The notes below the pieces were generated by a model. That model saw nothing but the letters and a program-made list of their open reading frames with translations, searched no databases and was not told the origin of the DNA. From JAABRB01 sp963735025 (GTDB lineage: Bacteria; Pseudomonadota; Gammaproteobacteria; Burkholderiales; SG8-39): a DNA stretch of 64,000 bases. The translations under genes and the position numbers were made by a program. The DNA lies in NCBI GenBank assembly GCA_963735025.1, contig CAVTJG010000009.1, forward strand, positions 620,001 to 684,000, written 5' to 3'. This document shows, piece by piece, positions 1 through 8,022 of this stretch (the stretch's first letter is position 1; each line of letters opens with the position of its first letter).

Positions 1-548
1 ACTTCGCGCGGCACTGGCAGGCCGCGGCGCGCGAGATGGCGCAGAAACTCTTCGTAGAGACTCGGCGCCTCCAGCAGATGCTTCAGCCAGGCGTGCGTGT
101 CCGGGTCGTGGCGCTGCACCTCGAGCATGCGCGCATTTTTGTTGCCAAGCAGGAACTCGATGGCGCGAAACTGGAATGACTGGAGGCCCGATGCGGGTCC
201 GAGTGCATCGCGGAACTCAGCGTATTCCGAGGGCGTGAGCGTCTCGAGCACTGCCCACTGCTCGAATAGCTGGCGCTGGATCTGCTTCACGCGCGCAAGA
301 ATCTTGAAGCAGGGTGCGAGCCGATCCGCGCGTACGTGCCCGATGGCCGCCACGAGCTCGTGAATCATCAGCTTCATCCAGAGCTCCGACGTCTGGTGCT
401 GGATGATGAACATCATCTCGTCGTGGTGCACCGGCTGCGACCGGGGCAGCTGGGCCGACAAGATCTTGTCGAGGCGCAGGTAGCCCCCGTAGGAAGTCTC
501 GGAGCCAAGTTCGGTGATGATGCCGGGATCGTTTATCGGCTGGGCCAT
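1..548 (-). CDS. kynA: Tryptophan 2,3-dioxygenase, N-terminal part (runs off the left edge)
   Basis: Heme dioxygenase that opens the indole ring of L-Trp to N-formylkynurenine, the first step of the kynurenine route. The minus strand reads MAQPINDPGIITELGSETSY from the ATG at 546-548, then GGYLRLDKIL and QPVHHDEMMFIIQHQTSELW, the N-terminal signature of bacterial TDO including the distal-pocket His. Further on, FQFRAIEFLLGNKN also fits the family. About 182 codons are present of a usual ~280; the C-terminal part with the proximal heme His is outside the window. No kynB or kynU is visible here. The gene is divergent from the selenoprotein gene, with 198 bases between the two starts. Family assignment is firm; the start is the first ATG before conserved sequence. 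Confidence 0.9.
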   Translation of the reverse strand, partial: MAQPINDPGIITELGSETSYGGYLRLDKILSAQLPRSQPVHHDEMMFIIQHQTSELWMKLMIHELVAAIGHVRADRLAPCFKILARVKQIQRQLFEQWAVLETLTPSEYAEFRDALGPASGLQSFQFRAIEFLLGNKNARMLEVQRHDPDTHAWLKHLLEAPSLYEEFLRHLARRGLPVPRE

Positions 549-746
549 TGCGGCACATCGCTCGTGGAAAGCGAGCGCTCATGATGCCACGCGCGCTCGC
601 CGACCGCACGTCGCGCACAGCACCGTAAACCGGGATGAATATAGCGGGTTGTCCCGCGGACCCGGGGGGTGTAGATTCGCCGCTCGGCCGGACCGGCAGC
701 AGAGATTCGGTCCGGCGATTCGGGGAAGCGCAGGAAGGAAACCGGA

Positions 747-1229
747 ATGGCGGAAAAGCTGAATACGGGAGACATGTTTCCCAGCATGACCCTCAATCTG
801 GTCGATGGGGGAAAGCTGGATCTCCCGGGCGGGATCGAATCGAAATACAAGGTCGTGCTCTTCTATCGCGGCCACTGGTGACCATACTGTCGCCGGCAGT
901 TGGCCGGCTTCGAGTTCTGGAAGGCACAGCTCGCGGGTGCGGGCGTCAAGGTCGTCGCGGCAAGCGTCGACCCGATAGACAAGGCAAAGGAAGTAGCGGC
1001 AGGGTTGAGTTTCCCGATCGGCTACGGCGTCACGCGCGCGCAAGCTGATCAGCTCGGTTCGTGGTGGGAAGACCGTCGTGGAATCGTCCAGCCTTCGGAG
1101 TTCATTCTGGGTGCGGATGGAAAAATCCTGCTCGCGAGCTACAGCTCGGGCCCGTTGGGCCGGCTGGAGGCAACCGATGTGGTGCGGATGGCGAATTTCG
1201 TCGACGCGCAGGCGCAGCAGAAGAAATAG
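747..1229 (+). CDS. Selenocysteine-containing peroxiredoxin-like (AhpC/TSA, redoxin) protein, UxxC active site
   Basis: Reading from the ATG at 747 (AGGAAGG ribosome site 8-9 bases upstream) gives a 160-residue protein if the in-frame TGA at 879-881 (codon 45) is decoded. The residues around it are VVLFYRGHW-U-PYCRRQLAGF. Cysteine homologues of the PRX-like2/AhpC-TSA group have HWCPYC here, so TGA sits exactly where the first catalytic Cys is expected and would encode selenocysteine; Cys48 would be the resolving residue. After the TGA the same frame runs on with normal family sequence (VVAASVDPIDKAKEVA, PSEFILGADGKILLASYSSG) to TAG at 1227-1229. A SECIS-like hairpin follows the TGA, and tRNA-Sec, selB and selA are the neighbouring genes. 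Likely role: cytoplasmic thiol/selenol peroxide reduction (inferred). Conventional gene calling would report a truncated 109-residue ORF starting near 900. Confidence 0.88.
892..908 (+). promoter_or_regulatory. Putative bacterial SECIS hairpin after the in-frame TGA
   Basis: GCCGGC (892-897) pairs with GCCGGC (903-908) around a five-base loop AGTTG. The stem starts 10 bases after the TGA and the loop begins 16 bases after it. As I recall, bacterial SECIS elements need an apical loop about 16-37 bases from the UGA with a G among its first two loop bases, and both conditions are met. CCA (882-884) could also pair with TGG (918-920) to extend the base. No bulged U like that of E. coli fdhF is evident. 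The hairpin lies inside coding sequence and would recruit SelB-GTP-Sec-tRNA. Confidence 0.72.
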
Positions 1230-1253
1230 TCCACGCAGGCAACGCAGCAATTG

Positions 1254-1280
1254 AAAAAGCCGGGTCGACCCCGGCTTTTT
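1254..1280. terminator. Bidirectional intrinsic terminator between the selenoprotein gene and tRNA-Sec
   Basis: AAAAAGCCGGG (1254-1264) and CCCGGCTTTTT (1270-1280) are perfect inverted arms around TCGAC. The T run serves the plus-strand selenoprotein gene ending at 1229. On the minus strand the A run becomes a T run, so the selA-selB-tRNA-Sec transcript can end here too. Confidence 0.85.
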
Positions 1281-1301
1281 CTTTTCCCCGCGAATTGTTC
1301 G

Positions 1302-1396
1302 TGGCGGAAGAGAGTGGGAGTCGAACCCACCAGGGACGTCTGACGCCCCTCTCCGGGTTTGAAGTCCGGGCGCCCCCCCGGGGTCGATTCCCTTCC
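1302..1396 (-). tRNA. selC: tRNA-Sec (anticodon UCA)
   Basis: The minus strand gives a 95-base tRNA beginning GGAAGGGA and ending TCTCTTCC-GCCA, with an 8-bp acceptor stem and an encoded CCA. The anticodon arm is CCGGACTTCAAACCCGG with anticodon TCA (1360-1362). A long variable arm (GGGGCG..CGTCCC) and the T loop GGTTCGACTCC follow. Length, acceptor stem and variable arm match bacterial tRNA-Sec. One A-G mismatch may occur in the D stem next to a C7 run at 1373-1379. It lies directly downstream of selB, so it is probably co-transcribed with selA-selB. Confidence 0.95.
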
Positions 1397-1410
1397 GATG
1401 AGCGCGAATT

Positions 1411-3347
1411 CTAACCCGTGGTGCGACGCCCCCGGAAAACGCTTCGGATGCGGGTCTGAGCACGATTCGTGCATCGCCGACACGCCGCGTGAAGCGCACG
1501 CGATCGAAGAACTCGAGGACCTCAATCGACAGGTTGCGTCCTAGCCCGCTCGCGTCGCGAAATGCGGCCGCCGTGACGCGTCCCTCTCCGTGTGCTTTGG
1601 CAAGCGCCTCGGCGATCTGTGCGAGCCGCGCAACCGTACGCGGCAGGAAGAATCTCGTCTGGGATACGCGCACCGCGAGGCTGCGGCGCGCGGCCCGGTC
1701 GAGCAGGCCCTGCACGGCTTTTGGCGGAGCGCGAAGCCCTTCGGCCATCTTCGGCAACGGTAGGTGGTCGCGCGTCATCTGCTTCGAGCAGCTTCACAAT
1801 GCGTTGCCATAGCTCCGCGTCGGCCGCCACGAACTCGGATCGATGCGTCGGCAGGCGCACGTCAGCCCCGCCGCGCGCAAGCTCGCCGGCACGCACGAGC
1901 TCGTTCGCGATGGCGACCACTACCGCGCGCGGGAGGCCCTTGCCGTCCAGGATGCGATCTTCCGGTGGCCCCGGCGAGTCCGGCGCGCGCGCGTGCCACG
2001 CTGCGACCGATTTCAGCGCGGCGGCGCGCAGCTCGTTCCAATGCGTCGAAGTGAACCCGAGGCGCTGCGCGCCGGACTCCACGCGCGTCATCGGGACGAC
2101 GTCGAACAAGCGCCTGGATTCAGCTTCGGTCAGGTTTCGGCATGCCGCAAACCGCTCGAGGTCCAATCCTCTTCGCGGCGCGATCCAGCAGCGCCGTGAG
2201 CGCGCCCTTCGGATCGGAGGATTCCATGACCCGCAGTGCGTCGAGCCGCTCGGACTTGGCGCGTCCGCGCACGGGCGGAAACACATCGATGACGCGCCCG
2301 CCACCGATGGTGCGGCGAGCGGACTGGTCACGCAGGATGAGATGGTCGCCATGCACGGCGCCGACCGGACGCTCGAGAACGAGCTGCACCAGTCCCGTCG
2401 TGCCGGGTGCGATCTCTTTCGCTTCGAGCGTGGCCACACGGCCAGTGACGGACGATGCACCGACGTGCACGTGCACCGGCGTCCAGTGGCGCAACGGTCG
2501 CGTCTCGTCGGTGAGCACGCGGAGACGCGCATCGATCCGGGTGACAGGCGCGGGAACCGGACCGGTCACGATCCAGTCCCCACGCCGGATCTCGTCATGC
2601 TTGAGGCTGGTGCCGGCGAGGTTGATCGCACAGCGCTCGCCTGCCCGGCCACGCGGCGCTGCTGCATTTTGGGCGTGGATCGTGCGCGCCCGGCCGGCGG
2701 CGCCCGCCGCGAGCACGCGCACCGGATCGCCGCTCGCGAGTTCGCCCGAAAATACCGTGCCGGTGACGACCAGTCCCGCGCCCGCGACGGTGAATGCCCG
2801 ATCGACCGCGAGACGGAAATTTCCGTCCGTAGCACGACGAGGAAGCTGACCCGCGATGCTACGCAACTGCCCCACGAGCGGCGCGATGCCTTCGCCCGTG
2901 ACGGCTGAAACGGGAAAGATCGGCGCGCTGGCGAGCGTGGTTCGCTCGAGCAGGCGCTCGATCTCGGCGCGTACTGCTGCCAACGCGCTCGACGGGGACG
3001 CGATCGATCTTGGTGAGCGCGACCAGTCCATGACGGACATCGAGCAGGTCGAGGATCGCGAGGTGCTCGAGTGTCTGGGGCATCGGTCCGTCGTCGGCCG
3101 CGACTACGAACAGCGCCGTGTCGATCCCGGCGACGCCACACAGCATGTTGTGAACGAAGCGCTCGTGGCCGGGCACATCGATGAAGCCGATGGTGCCCGC
3201 GTCCGCGTCGGGCAGATACGCGAAGCCAAGGTCGATGGTGAGGCCACGGCGCTTTTCGTCGGGCAGGCGATCGGTGTCGACGCCCGTGAGGACCTTCACC
3301 AGGAGCGTCTTGCCGTGGTCGACGTGTCCGGCGGTCGCGACGATCAT
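1411..3347 (-). pseudogene. selB: Selenocysteine-specific elongation factor SelB, reading frame broken by apparent single-base indels
   Basis: SelB is the EF-Tu-like GTPase that carries Sec-tRNA to the ribosome at SECIS-marked UGA codons. It starts MIVATAGHVDHGKT (P-loop) at 3347, overlapping the selA stop (ATGA), with DVPGHERF and VALTKID GTPase motifs. The domain sequence then continues in other frames: IEVLEFFDRVRFTRR near 1480 is the C-terminal winged-helix end. Frame changes fall at about 2994-2997 (GGGG run on the plus strand), 2168-2175 and 1745-1755, each corresponding to one extra base. A further one-base loss in the C5 run at 1429-1433 would place the stop at 1411-1413; as sequenced, the last frame reads on into the tRNA gene. 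Corrected length is about 644 residues against 614 in E. coli, with no missing domain. I think the gene is functional and the indels are consensus errors, but decay cannot be excluded. Confidence 0.88.
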
Positions 3348-4771
3348 TGTCGGGCGGCCGGGACGAGGGTTCCAAGCTGGGCCAGGAACGTCTCCGTATC
3401 CTCCGCGTCAAGTAGGCAGCGGCAATCGAGCAGGTAGGCGTCGTCCTGGATGCGCCCGATAACCGGAACCGGTAAAGCGCGAAAAGCGTCGGCGAGACGC
3501 TGCAGCGCGCCCCCGCGACCTTTCGCTGCGCGCGGCGTGATCGCGACGCCTGCGCTGGGTACATCGCGCCCGGGCTGCGCGCCTGAGCCGATCTCGGACG
3601 CGCAGGCAACGACATCGACCGCGTATTCTTTCAGGACCGGCGCGAGCGCGACGGCGAGGCGCGCGGCGGTGCGACGGATATCGTCGAGCGGACGCGTCAA
3701 CGCGCGCAGCGCCGGGAGCCGGTCGCGCAGACGCTCCGGGTCGGCGGCGAGGCCGAGCACCGCGGCAAGCGCGGCAATGGTCATCTTGTCGACGCGCAAA
3801 GCTCGCTTGAGAGGATTGCGCTTGATCCGGGCGATGAGATCGGCGCGCCCGACGATGATTCCGGCCTGCGGTCCGCCGAGCAGCTTGTCGCCGCTGAACG
3901 TCACGAGGTCGGCACCGCTCGCCAGCGTTTCGGCCGGGGTGGGCTCGTGCGGAAGTCCGAACGCACGCAAGTCGACGAGCGCACCGCTTCCGAGATCGAC
4001 GACGAACGGAACGCCACGGTCCTTGCATAGCTTCGCGAGCTCTGTCTCGGGCACCGCCGCAGTGAATCCCTCGACCACATAGTTGCTCGTGTGCACTTTC
4101 ATGACCAGGCCCGTACGCGGCCCGATCGCCGTCGCGAAATCGGCAAGATGCGTGCGGTTGGTGGTCCCCACCTCGTGGAGGCGGCAGCCCGCGCGCGACA
4201 TGATGTCGGGCATGCGGAACGACCCGCCGATCTCGATCAGCTCGCCACGCGACGTCGGGACCTCCTTGCGCGCCGCGAGCGTGTTGAGTACGAGCAGCAC
4301 CGCGGCGGCGTTGTTGTTGACCACCGTGGCCGCCTCGGCGCCGGTGAGTCGGCACAATGCTTCCTCCAGATGCGTATCGCGGTCGCCGCGCTTGCCGGTG
4401 GCGAGGTCGTACTCGAGATTGCTCGGCTCGCCCGCGACTGCGACCACCGCGTCGATGGCCTCACGCGGCAGGACGGCTCGTCCGAGATTGGTGTGCAGGA
4501 CCGTGCCCGTGAGGTTGAACACGCGTCGCAGCGGGGGCGCCGCACGCGCCGCCAGTCGCCGCTTCACGTGCTCCAGCAGTTGCGGGATGCCCGGCTGCGG
4601 CGCGGCGCTGTCCTGCCGCAGCGCGTCGCGGCAAACGGCGAGCTCGTCGCGTATCGCCGCGACCACTGGGGCGCGGCCGTAGCGGTGCACCAGGTCGGCG
4701 CTTTCGTCCCGGCGCAGCATGAGGTCCACCGAAGGAAGAGCGACTCGCGCGTCCATGGAACGATCCGACAT
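3344..4771 (-). CDS. selA: L-seryl-tRNA(Sec) selenium transferase
   Basis: PLP enzyme converting Ser-tRNA-Sec to Sec-tRNA-Sec with selenophosphate. It contains NLTGTVLHTNLGRA, TVVNNNAAAVLLVLNTLAAR, IEIGGSFRMPDIMSRAGC and the PLP-lysine segment SGDKLLGGPQAGII. Full length, no frame problem, 475 residues from the ATG at 4771 (MSDRSMDARV) against 463 in E. coli. An upstream in-frame ATG at 4828 would add 19 residues, and one at 4756 would remove 5; none has a strong ribosome site. Its TGA overlaps the selB ATG, indicating translational coupling. No selD is visible in the window, so selenophosphate must be supplied from elsewhere. Confidence 0.96.
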   Translation of the reverse strand: MSDRSMDARVALPSVDLMLRRDESADLVHRYGRAPVVAAIRDELAVCRDALRQDSAAPQPGIPQLLEHVKRRLAARAAPPLRRVFNLTGTVLHTNLGRAVLPREAIDAVVAVAGEPSNLEYDLATGKRGDRDTHLEEALCRLTGAEAATVVNNNAAAVLLVLNTLAARKEVPTSRGELIEIGGSFRMPDIMSRAGCRLHEVGTTNRTHLADFATAIGPRTGLVMKVHTSNYVVEGFTAAVPETELAKLCKDRGVPFVVDLGSGALVDLRAFGLPHEPTPAETLASGADLVTFSGDKLLGGPQAGIIVGRADLIARIKRNPLKRALRVDKMTIAALAAVLGLAADPERLRDRLPALRALTRPLDDIRRTAARLAVALAPVLKEYAVDVVACASEIGSGAQPGRDVPSAGVAITPRAAKGRGGALQRLADAFRALPVPVIGRIQDDAYLLDCRCLLDAEDTETFLAQLGTLVPAARQ

Positions 4772-4888
4772 GACCTGTACGATAGGAGAAGAGGCGGCAA
4801 AGGTATCGATCCGCCCCTCGAATTGCAAGGCGATGCGGATCGCGCGCGGGGCGGCGGCGCCACGCGTTATTGCCGAAGCGTACCCGAA

Positions 4889-5989
4889 TCAGCTATTTCG
4901 GCACGAGGCCGGAAGATATTTCCGCGACGCGGTTCCGGGCCGGCACTTCCAGTTGAGTGCGCCACCCTCGACGCGCTCGGGAACGAGCATGATCGTCTTT
5001 CCGGCGAGCGGCGAGAATGCCAGCGTCACGGTGAGCGCCGCAGTCCGTGGATTGATGGTCACGCTCCGCACGCGCGGCGTCGGCGGGATGTTCACACCCG
5101 CCTCCGCGAGGGTCTTTGGATAGGCGTTGCGCTCGGCAAAGTAGATTTGCACCGCGTCCCGCGCCGGCGATGCCGCGATCAGCGCCTCGGAAACTTTGGC
5201 GCGCACCGCGTAATCCTGGTACGCGGGAATCGATACGGCCGCGACGATCCCGAGCGTGGGAAGAAGCAGGCCGAAAAAGATGGCGACCCCGAGCAAGACA
5301 CGCGATGCCGGTGCCAGCGCAACGACCGCCGTCCCGCAGATCATGTCGTGCAACGCCTGCTTGCGTTGCGTGAATGGCTGCATCAGATATCCGATGTACA
5401 GCGCCAGGATGGAGATGAATCGGGCGAAGTAGCGACCGACTGCGCGGCCGAATCCGATGCGCTCGTGCCCTTCGGCAGTGACGACGCGCAACTTGAACGC
5501 ACGCTTGCCGAGCGTGGCGCCCCGCTCGCTCGATTCCATCAGCGCGAAGTAGAGGAACGCGCCGAGGATGCCGACGATCGATACGCCTGCTCCGACCCAC
5601 CGGACACCACCCATCAGGGCGAACACGAAACCGATGATTCCGCCGACCACGATGGCGACGATATACAGGATGATGGTGTCGAGGATCACGGCGCCGAAGC
5701 GCACCCAGAAGCCTGCGTAGGTGACCTCGTCGCCGAGGTCGGCGTCGCCTTCATCGCGCACCATTGCGGCGGGCGGTCGATATGGAGTTGCTATTGCCGG
5801 ATCGCCAGGTGTCGCGGGCCGTGGGGCCGGGGCACCGAATACCAGTGACGCGACTTTCCAGTCTGCCATGCCGTCGGTCCATACGAGGTCCGTAGGGAGC
5901 ACCCGGCCGCTCGCATAGTTCTTCCGCACTTGATGCTCCGGATAGGGCCCGTGCTTTTCGCCTTGCCGCGCGACCCAGTAATCGCTCAT
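4889..5989 (-). CDS. GYF_2 - RDD - pilin-like multidomain membrane protein
   Basis: 366 residues from MSDYWVARQGEKHGPY at 5989. Residues ~3-55 are a GYF_2/DUF4339 domain (GPYPEHQVRKNYASGRVLPT, then WTDGMADWK). Residues ~95-235 form an RDD domain with hydrophobic segments (FGAVILDTIILYIVAIVVGG, LGAFLYFALMESSERGATLG, GKRAFKLRVV). The C-terminal third begins with a hydrophobic helix and continues AAVSIPAYQDYAVRAKVSEA, the early part of a type IV pilin, and ends like a PilA head (YPKTLAEAGVNIPPTPRVRS). Such fusions are annotated in betaproteobacteria but have no known role. It lies 117 bases upstream of selA in the same direction, so it might share its transcript. The true start is favoured over an ORF extension to 6193 because GYF_2 homology begins there. 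Confidence 0.8.
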   Translation of the reverse strand: MSDYWVARQGEKHGPYPEHQVRKNYASGRVLPTDLVWTDGMADWKVASLVFGAPAPRPATPGDPAIATPYRPPAAMVRDEGDADLGDEVTYAGFWVRFGAVILDTIILYIVAIVVGGIIGFVFALMGGVRWVGAGVSIVGILGAFLYFALMESSERGATLGKRAFKLRVVTAEGHERIGFGRAVGRYFARFISILALYIGYLMQPFTQRKQALHDMICGTAVVALAPASRVLLGVAIFFGLLLPTLGIVAAVSIPAYQDYAVRAKVSEALIAASPARDAVQIYFAERNAYPKTLAEAGVNIPPTPRVRSVTINPRTAALTVTLAFSPLAGKTIMLVPERVEGGALNWKCRPGTASRKYLPASCRNS

Positions 5990-6204
5990 CGCCACCCTCC
6001 GCTCGAGTTGCCCGCCCCGTTCTGGCCGAGGGCTCGACGCACCATACCGCGTTGCCGCCGCAGGAGGCGTGAAATGCACCGCATGGCAAGCGCGCTGGCG
6101 TTTCCGGCGTGCTGCAGCGATACTTAGTGCACCTCGGGACGGACCTCCCGCTACGCTGTCCGCCCCCTCTTCCGCTGATCCGGTCCGCTCCAAGGAGGAA
6201 AGAT

Positions 6205-6726
6205 ATGAAAAAGGCCGACCAGAAATTTCGCGCCATCTACGACCGACAGGTCAAATGGCAGGAGGGCGCGGCAAACAAGCTGCTCACGCTACCGCGCGGC
6301 GTGAAGGTGAAGATCTTCTCGCACGATCCGGTGACGAAGCGCATCGACATGAAAGTGAAATTTCCGAAGGGGTACATCGAGCCCGCGCACACGCACAAGA
6401 GCTGGCATTCCATCCTGGTGACCAAGGGGAGAATGTGCGTCGCCGGCAAGGATCTGCGGCCGGGGGACTACGTGTTCGGCTGGAACACGATGCACGGCCC
6501 CTACGAGTATCCCGATGGGTGCGAAGTATTCGTGGTGTTCATGGGCGACGGCACGCAGCACGAGTGGAAAGAAGAGTCCCTTCTGCGCCACCGGACGAAA
6601 TGGCGCGCGCGCACCGCCGCGGGGAAGCGGGCCGTAGCCAGGGGCACCGCCGCACGCAAGCGTGTGCTTGCGAAGAAGCCGGTAGCAAAGCGCGCCGGCA
6701 CGAACGCGCGCCTTGCGCGCCGCTAG
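6205..6726 (+). CDS. Cupin-domain protein with a basic Lys/Arg/Ala-rich tail
   Basis: 173 residues from ATG 6205, with AAGGAGGAA just upstream. The core (residues ~45-120) is a small cupin barrel: IEPAHTHKSWHSILVTKGRM supplies metal-binding histidines and DLRPGDYVFG the second cupin motif. The last ~50 residues are a low-complexity tail (AAGKRAVARGTAARKRVLAK and similar) resembling histone H1-like tails, which may bind nucleic acid or acidic surfaces. Function unknown; many related cupins bind metal and act on small acids or sense ligands. It is transcribed toward the antiporter gene with 57 bases between. Confidence 0.75.
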   Translation: MKKADQKFRAIYDRQVKWQEGAANKLLTLPRGVKVKIFSHDPVTKRIDMKVKFPKGYIEPAHTHKSWHSILVTKGRMCVAGKDLRPGDYVFGWNTMHGPYEYPDGCEVFVVFMGDGTQHEWKEESLLRHRTKWRARTAAGKRAVARGTAARKRVLAKKPVAKRAGTNARLARR

Positions 6727-6783
6727 AATCTGCAGGCTCTGAGCGTGCGCCGATAACTGCGCCGCTGGATCGCACGGACACAC

Positions 6784-8022
6784 ATGGGCGCCGAGCTGCT
6801 AAGCCCTATCGACCACACGCTGCTCATCGGCGCGCTCCTGCTCGCCCTGAGCATCCTTGCGTCCAAGGCATCCGACCGGACCGGCGTACCGCTGCTGCTC
6901 GTTTTCCTGCTGCTCGGCATGCTGGCGGGAGACGACGGGCCAGGCGGGATCGCTTTCGACGATGTGGGCGTCGCTGCGCTCATGGGCAACCTTGCGCTTG
7001 CGGTCATCGTGCTCGACGGCGGGCTGCGTACCCGTGCGGGAACGTTTCATATCGGTCGCTTGCCGGCGCTCAGTCTCGCCACCGTTGGCGTCCTGGTAAC
7101 CGCAACGATCGGCGGCGTGGCGGCAATGGTGCTGCTCGATCTGCCGGTTCTCGAGGGACTGCTCGTTGGCGCCATCATCAGCTCCACCGACGCCGCCGCG
7201 GTGTTCGCGCTCCTGCGTGGACATGGCATCGGATTGCGCGAGCGCGTCGGCGCGACGCTCGAGATCGAGTCGGGCGCCAATGACCCGATGGCGGTGTTTC
7301 TGACGCTGACGCTCATCGACGCCGTCGCCTCCGGCGAGTCGCTGGGTGCCTGGGGGTTGCTCGGTGATTTCCTCTGGGATCTCGGGCTGGGTGCAATCGG
7401 CGGCGTCGTCGGGGGCCGCATCCTGGCCTGGATGCTGAGGAACACCAGGCTGTCTCCGGGACTTGCGCCGCTCTTCGTATCGGCGGCCGGTATCTGCATC
7501 TTTGCGCTCGTCAATACGGGCGGAGGCAGCGGGCTCCTGGCGGTGTATCTCGCCGGCATCGTCGTGGGCAACGGCCGGCCGCCGGGGCTTGCACGGATCC
7601 TGAGTGTTCACGACGGGCTCGCCTGGCTCATGCAGATCGGCATGTTCCTGATTCTCGGTTTGCTGGTCGAACCGGACGAGTTCATCCCGCTGGCGCCTGC
7701 GGCCCTCGCGGTGGCCGCCGTGCTCATTCTCGTCGCGCGACCAGTGGCCGTGGCCGCCTGCCTCGCGCCGTTCCGGTTCGCACCGCGCGAACAGGCCTTC
7801 GTCGCGTGGGTGGGGCTGCGCGGCGCCGTGCCGATCATTCTCGCGATGTTTCCGTTGCTTGCGGGACTCCCGCACGCGCGCGAAATTTTCAACGTCGCGT
7901 TTTGCGTGGTCCTCGTTTCGCTAGCGCTTCAAGGGTGGTCGCTGCCCGCTGTTGCACGCTGGCTCGGCGTCGAACGGGAACCGCGCGCGCGACCCGTATT
8001 GTCTACAGAAAGGAGAAAGTAA
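6784..8022 (+). CDS. Cation:proton antiporter, CPA1 family (NhaP2/CvrA-like), membrane domain only
   Basis: 412 residues with about 12 hydrophobic segments. Signature stretches are LVFLLLGMLAGDDGPGGIAF, AVIVLDGGLRTRAGTF, ISSTDAAAVFALLRGHG and LEIESGANDPMAVFLTLTLI, which contains the ND pair of Na+/H+ or K+/H+ antiporters, plus AWVGLRGAVPIILAMFPLL. The protein stops soon after the last helix, so the C-terminal TrkA-C/CorC regulatory region of E. coli NhaP2 is absent. Likely a potassium or sodium/proton exchanger of the inner membrane. Its TAA overlaps the ATG of the next gene (TAATG). Confidence 0.88.
   Translation: MGAELLSPIDHTLLIGALLLALSILASKASDRTGVPLLLVFLLLGMLAGDDGPGGIAFDDVGVAALMGNLALAVIVLDGGLRTRAGTFHIGRLPALSLATVGVLVTATIGGVAAMVLLDLPVLEGLLVGAIISSTDAAAVFALLRGHGIGLRERVGATLEIESGANDPMAVFLTLTLIDAVASGESLGAWGLLGDFLWDLGLGAIGGVVGGRILAWMLRNTRLSPGLAPLFVSAAGICIFALVNTGGGSGLLAVYLAGIVVGNGRPPGLARILSVHDGLAWLMQIGMFLILGLLVEPDEFIPLAPAALAVAAVLILVARPVAVAACLAPFRFAPREQAFVAWVGLRGAVPIILAMFPLLAGLPHAREIFNVAFCVVLVSLALQGWSLPAVARWLGVEREPRARPVLSTERRK

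Noticed and set aside
579..1778. Long minus-strand ORF running through tRNA-Sec and antisense to the selenoprotein gene
   Set aside because: Only its upstream part (about 1430-1750) is SelB sequence; the rest is antisense read-through caused by loss of the selB stop.
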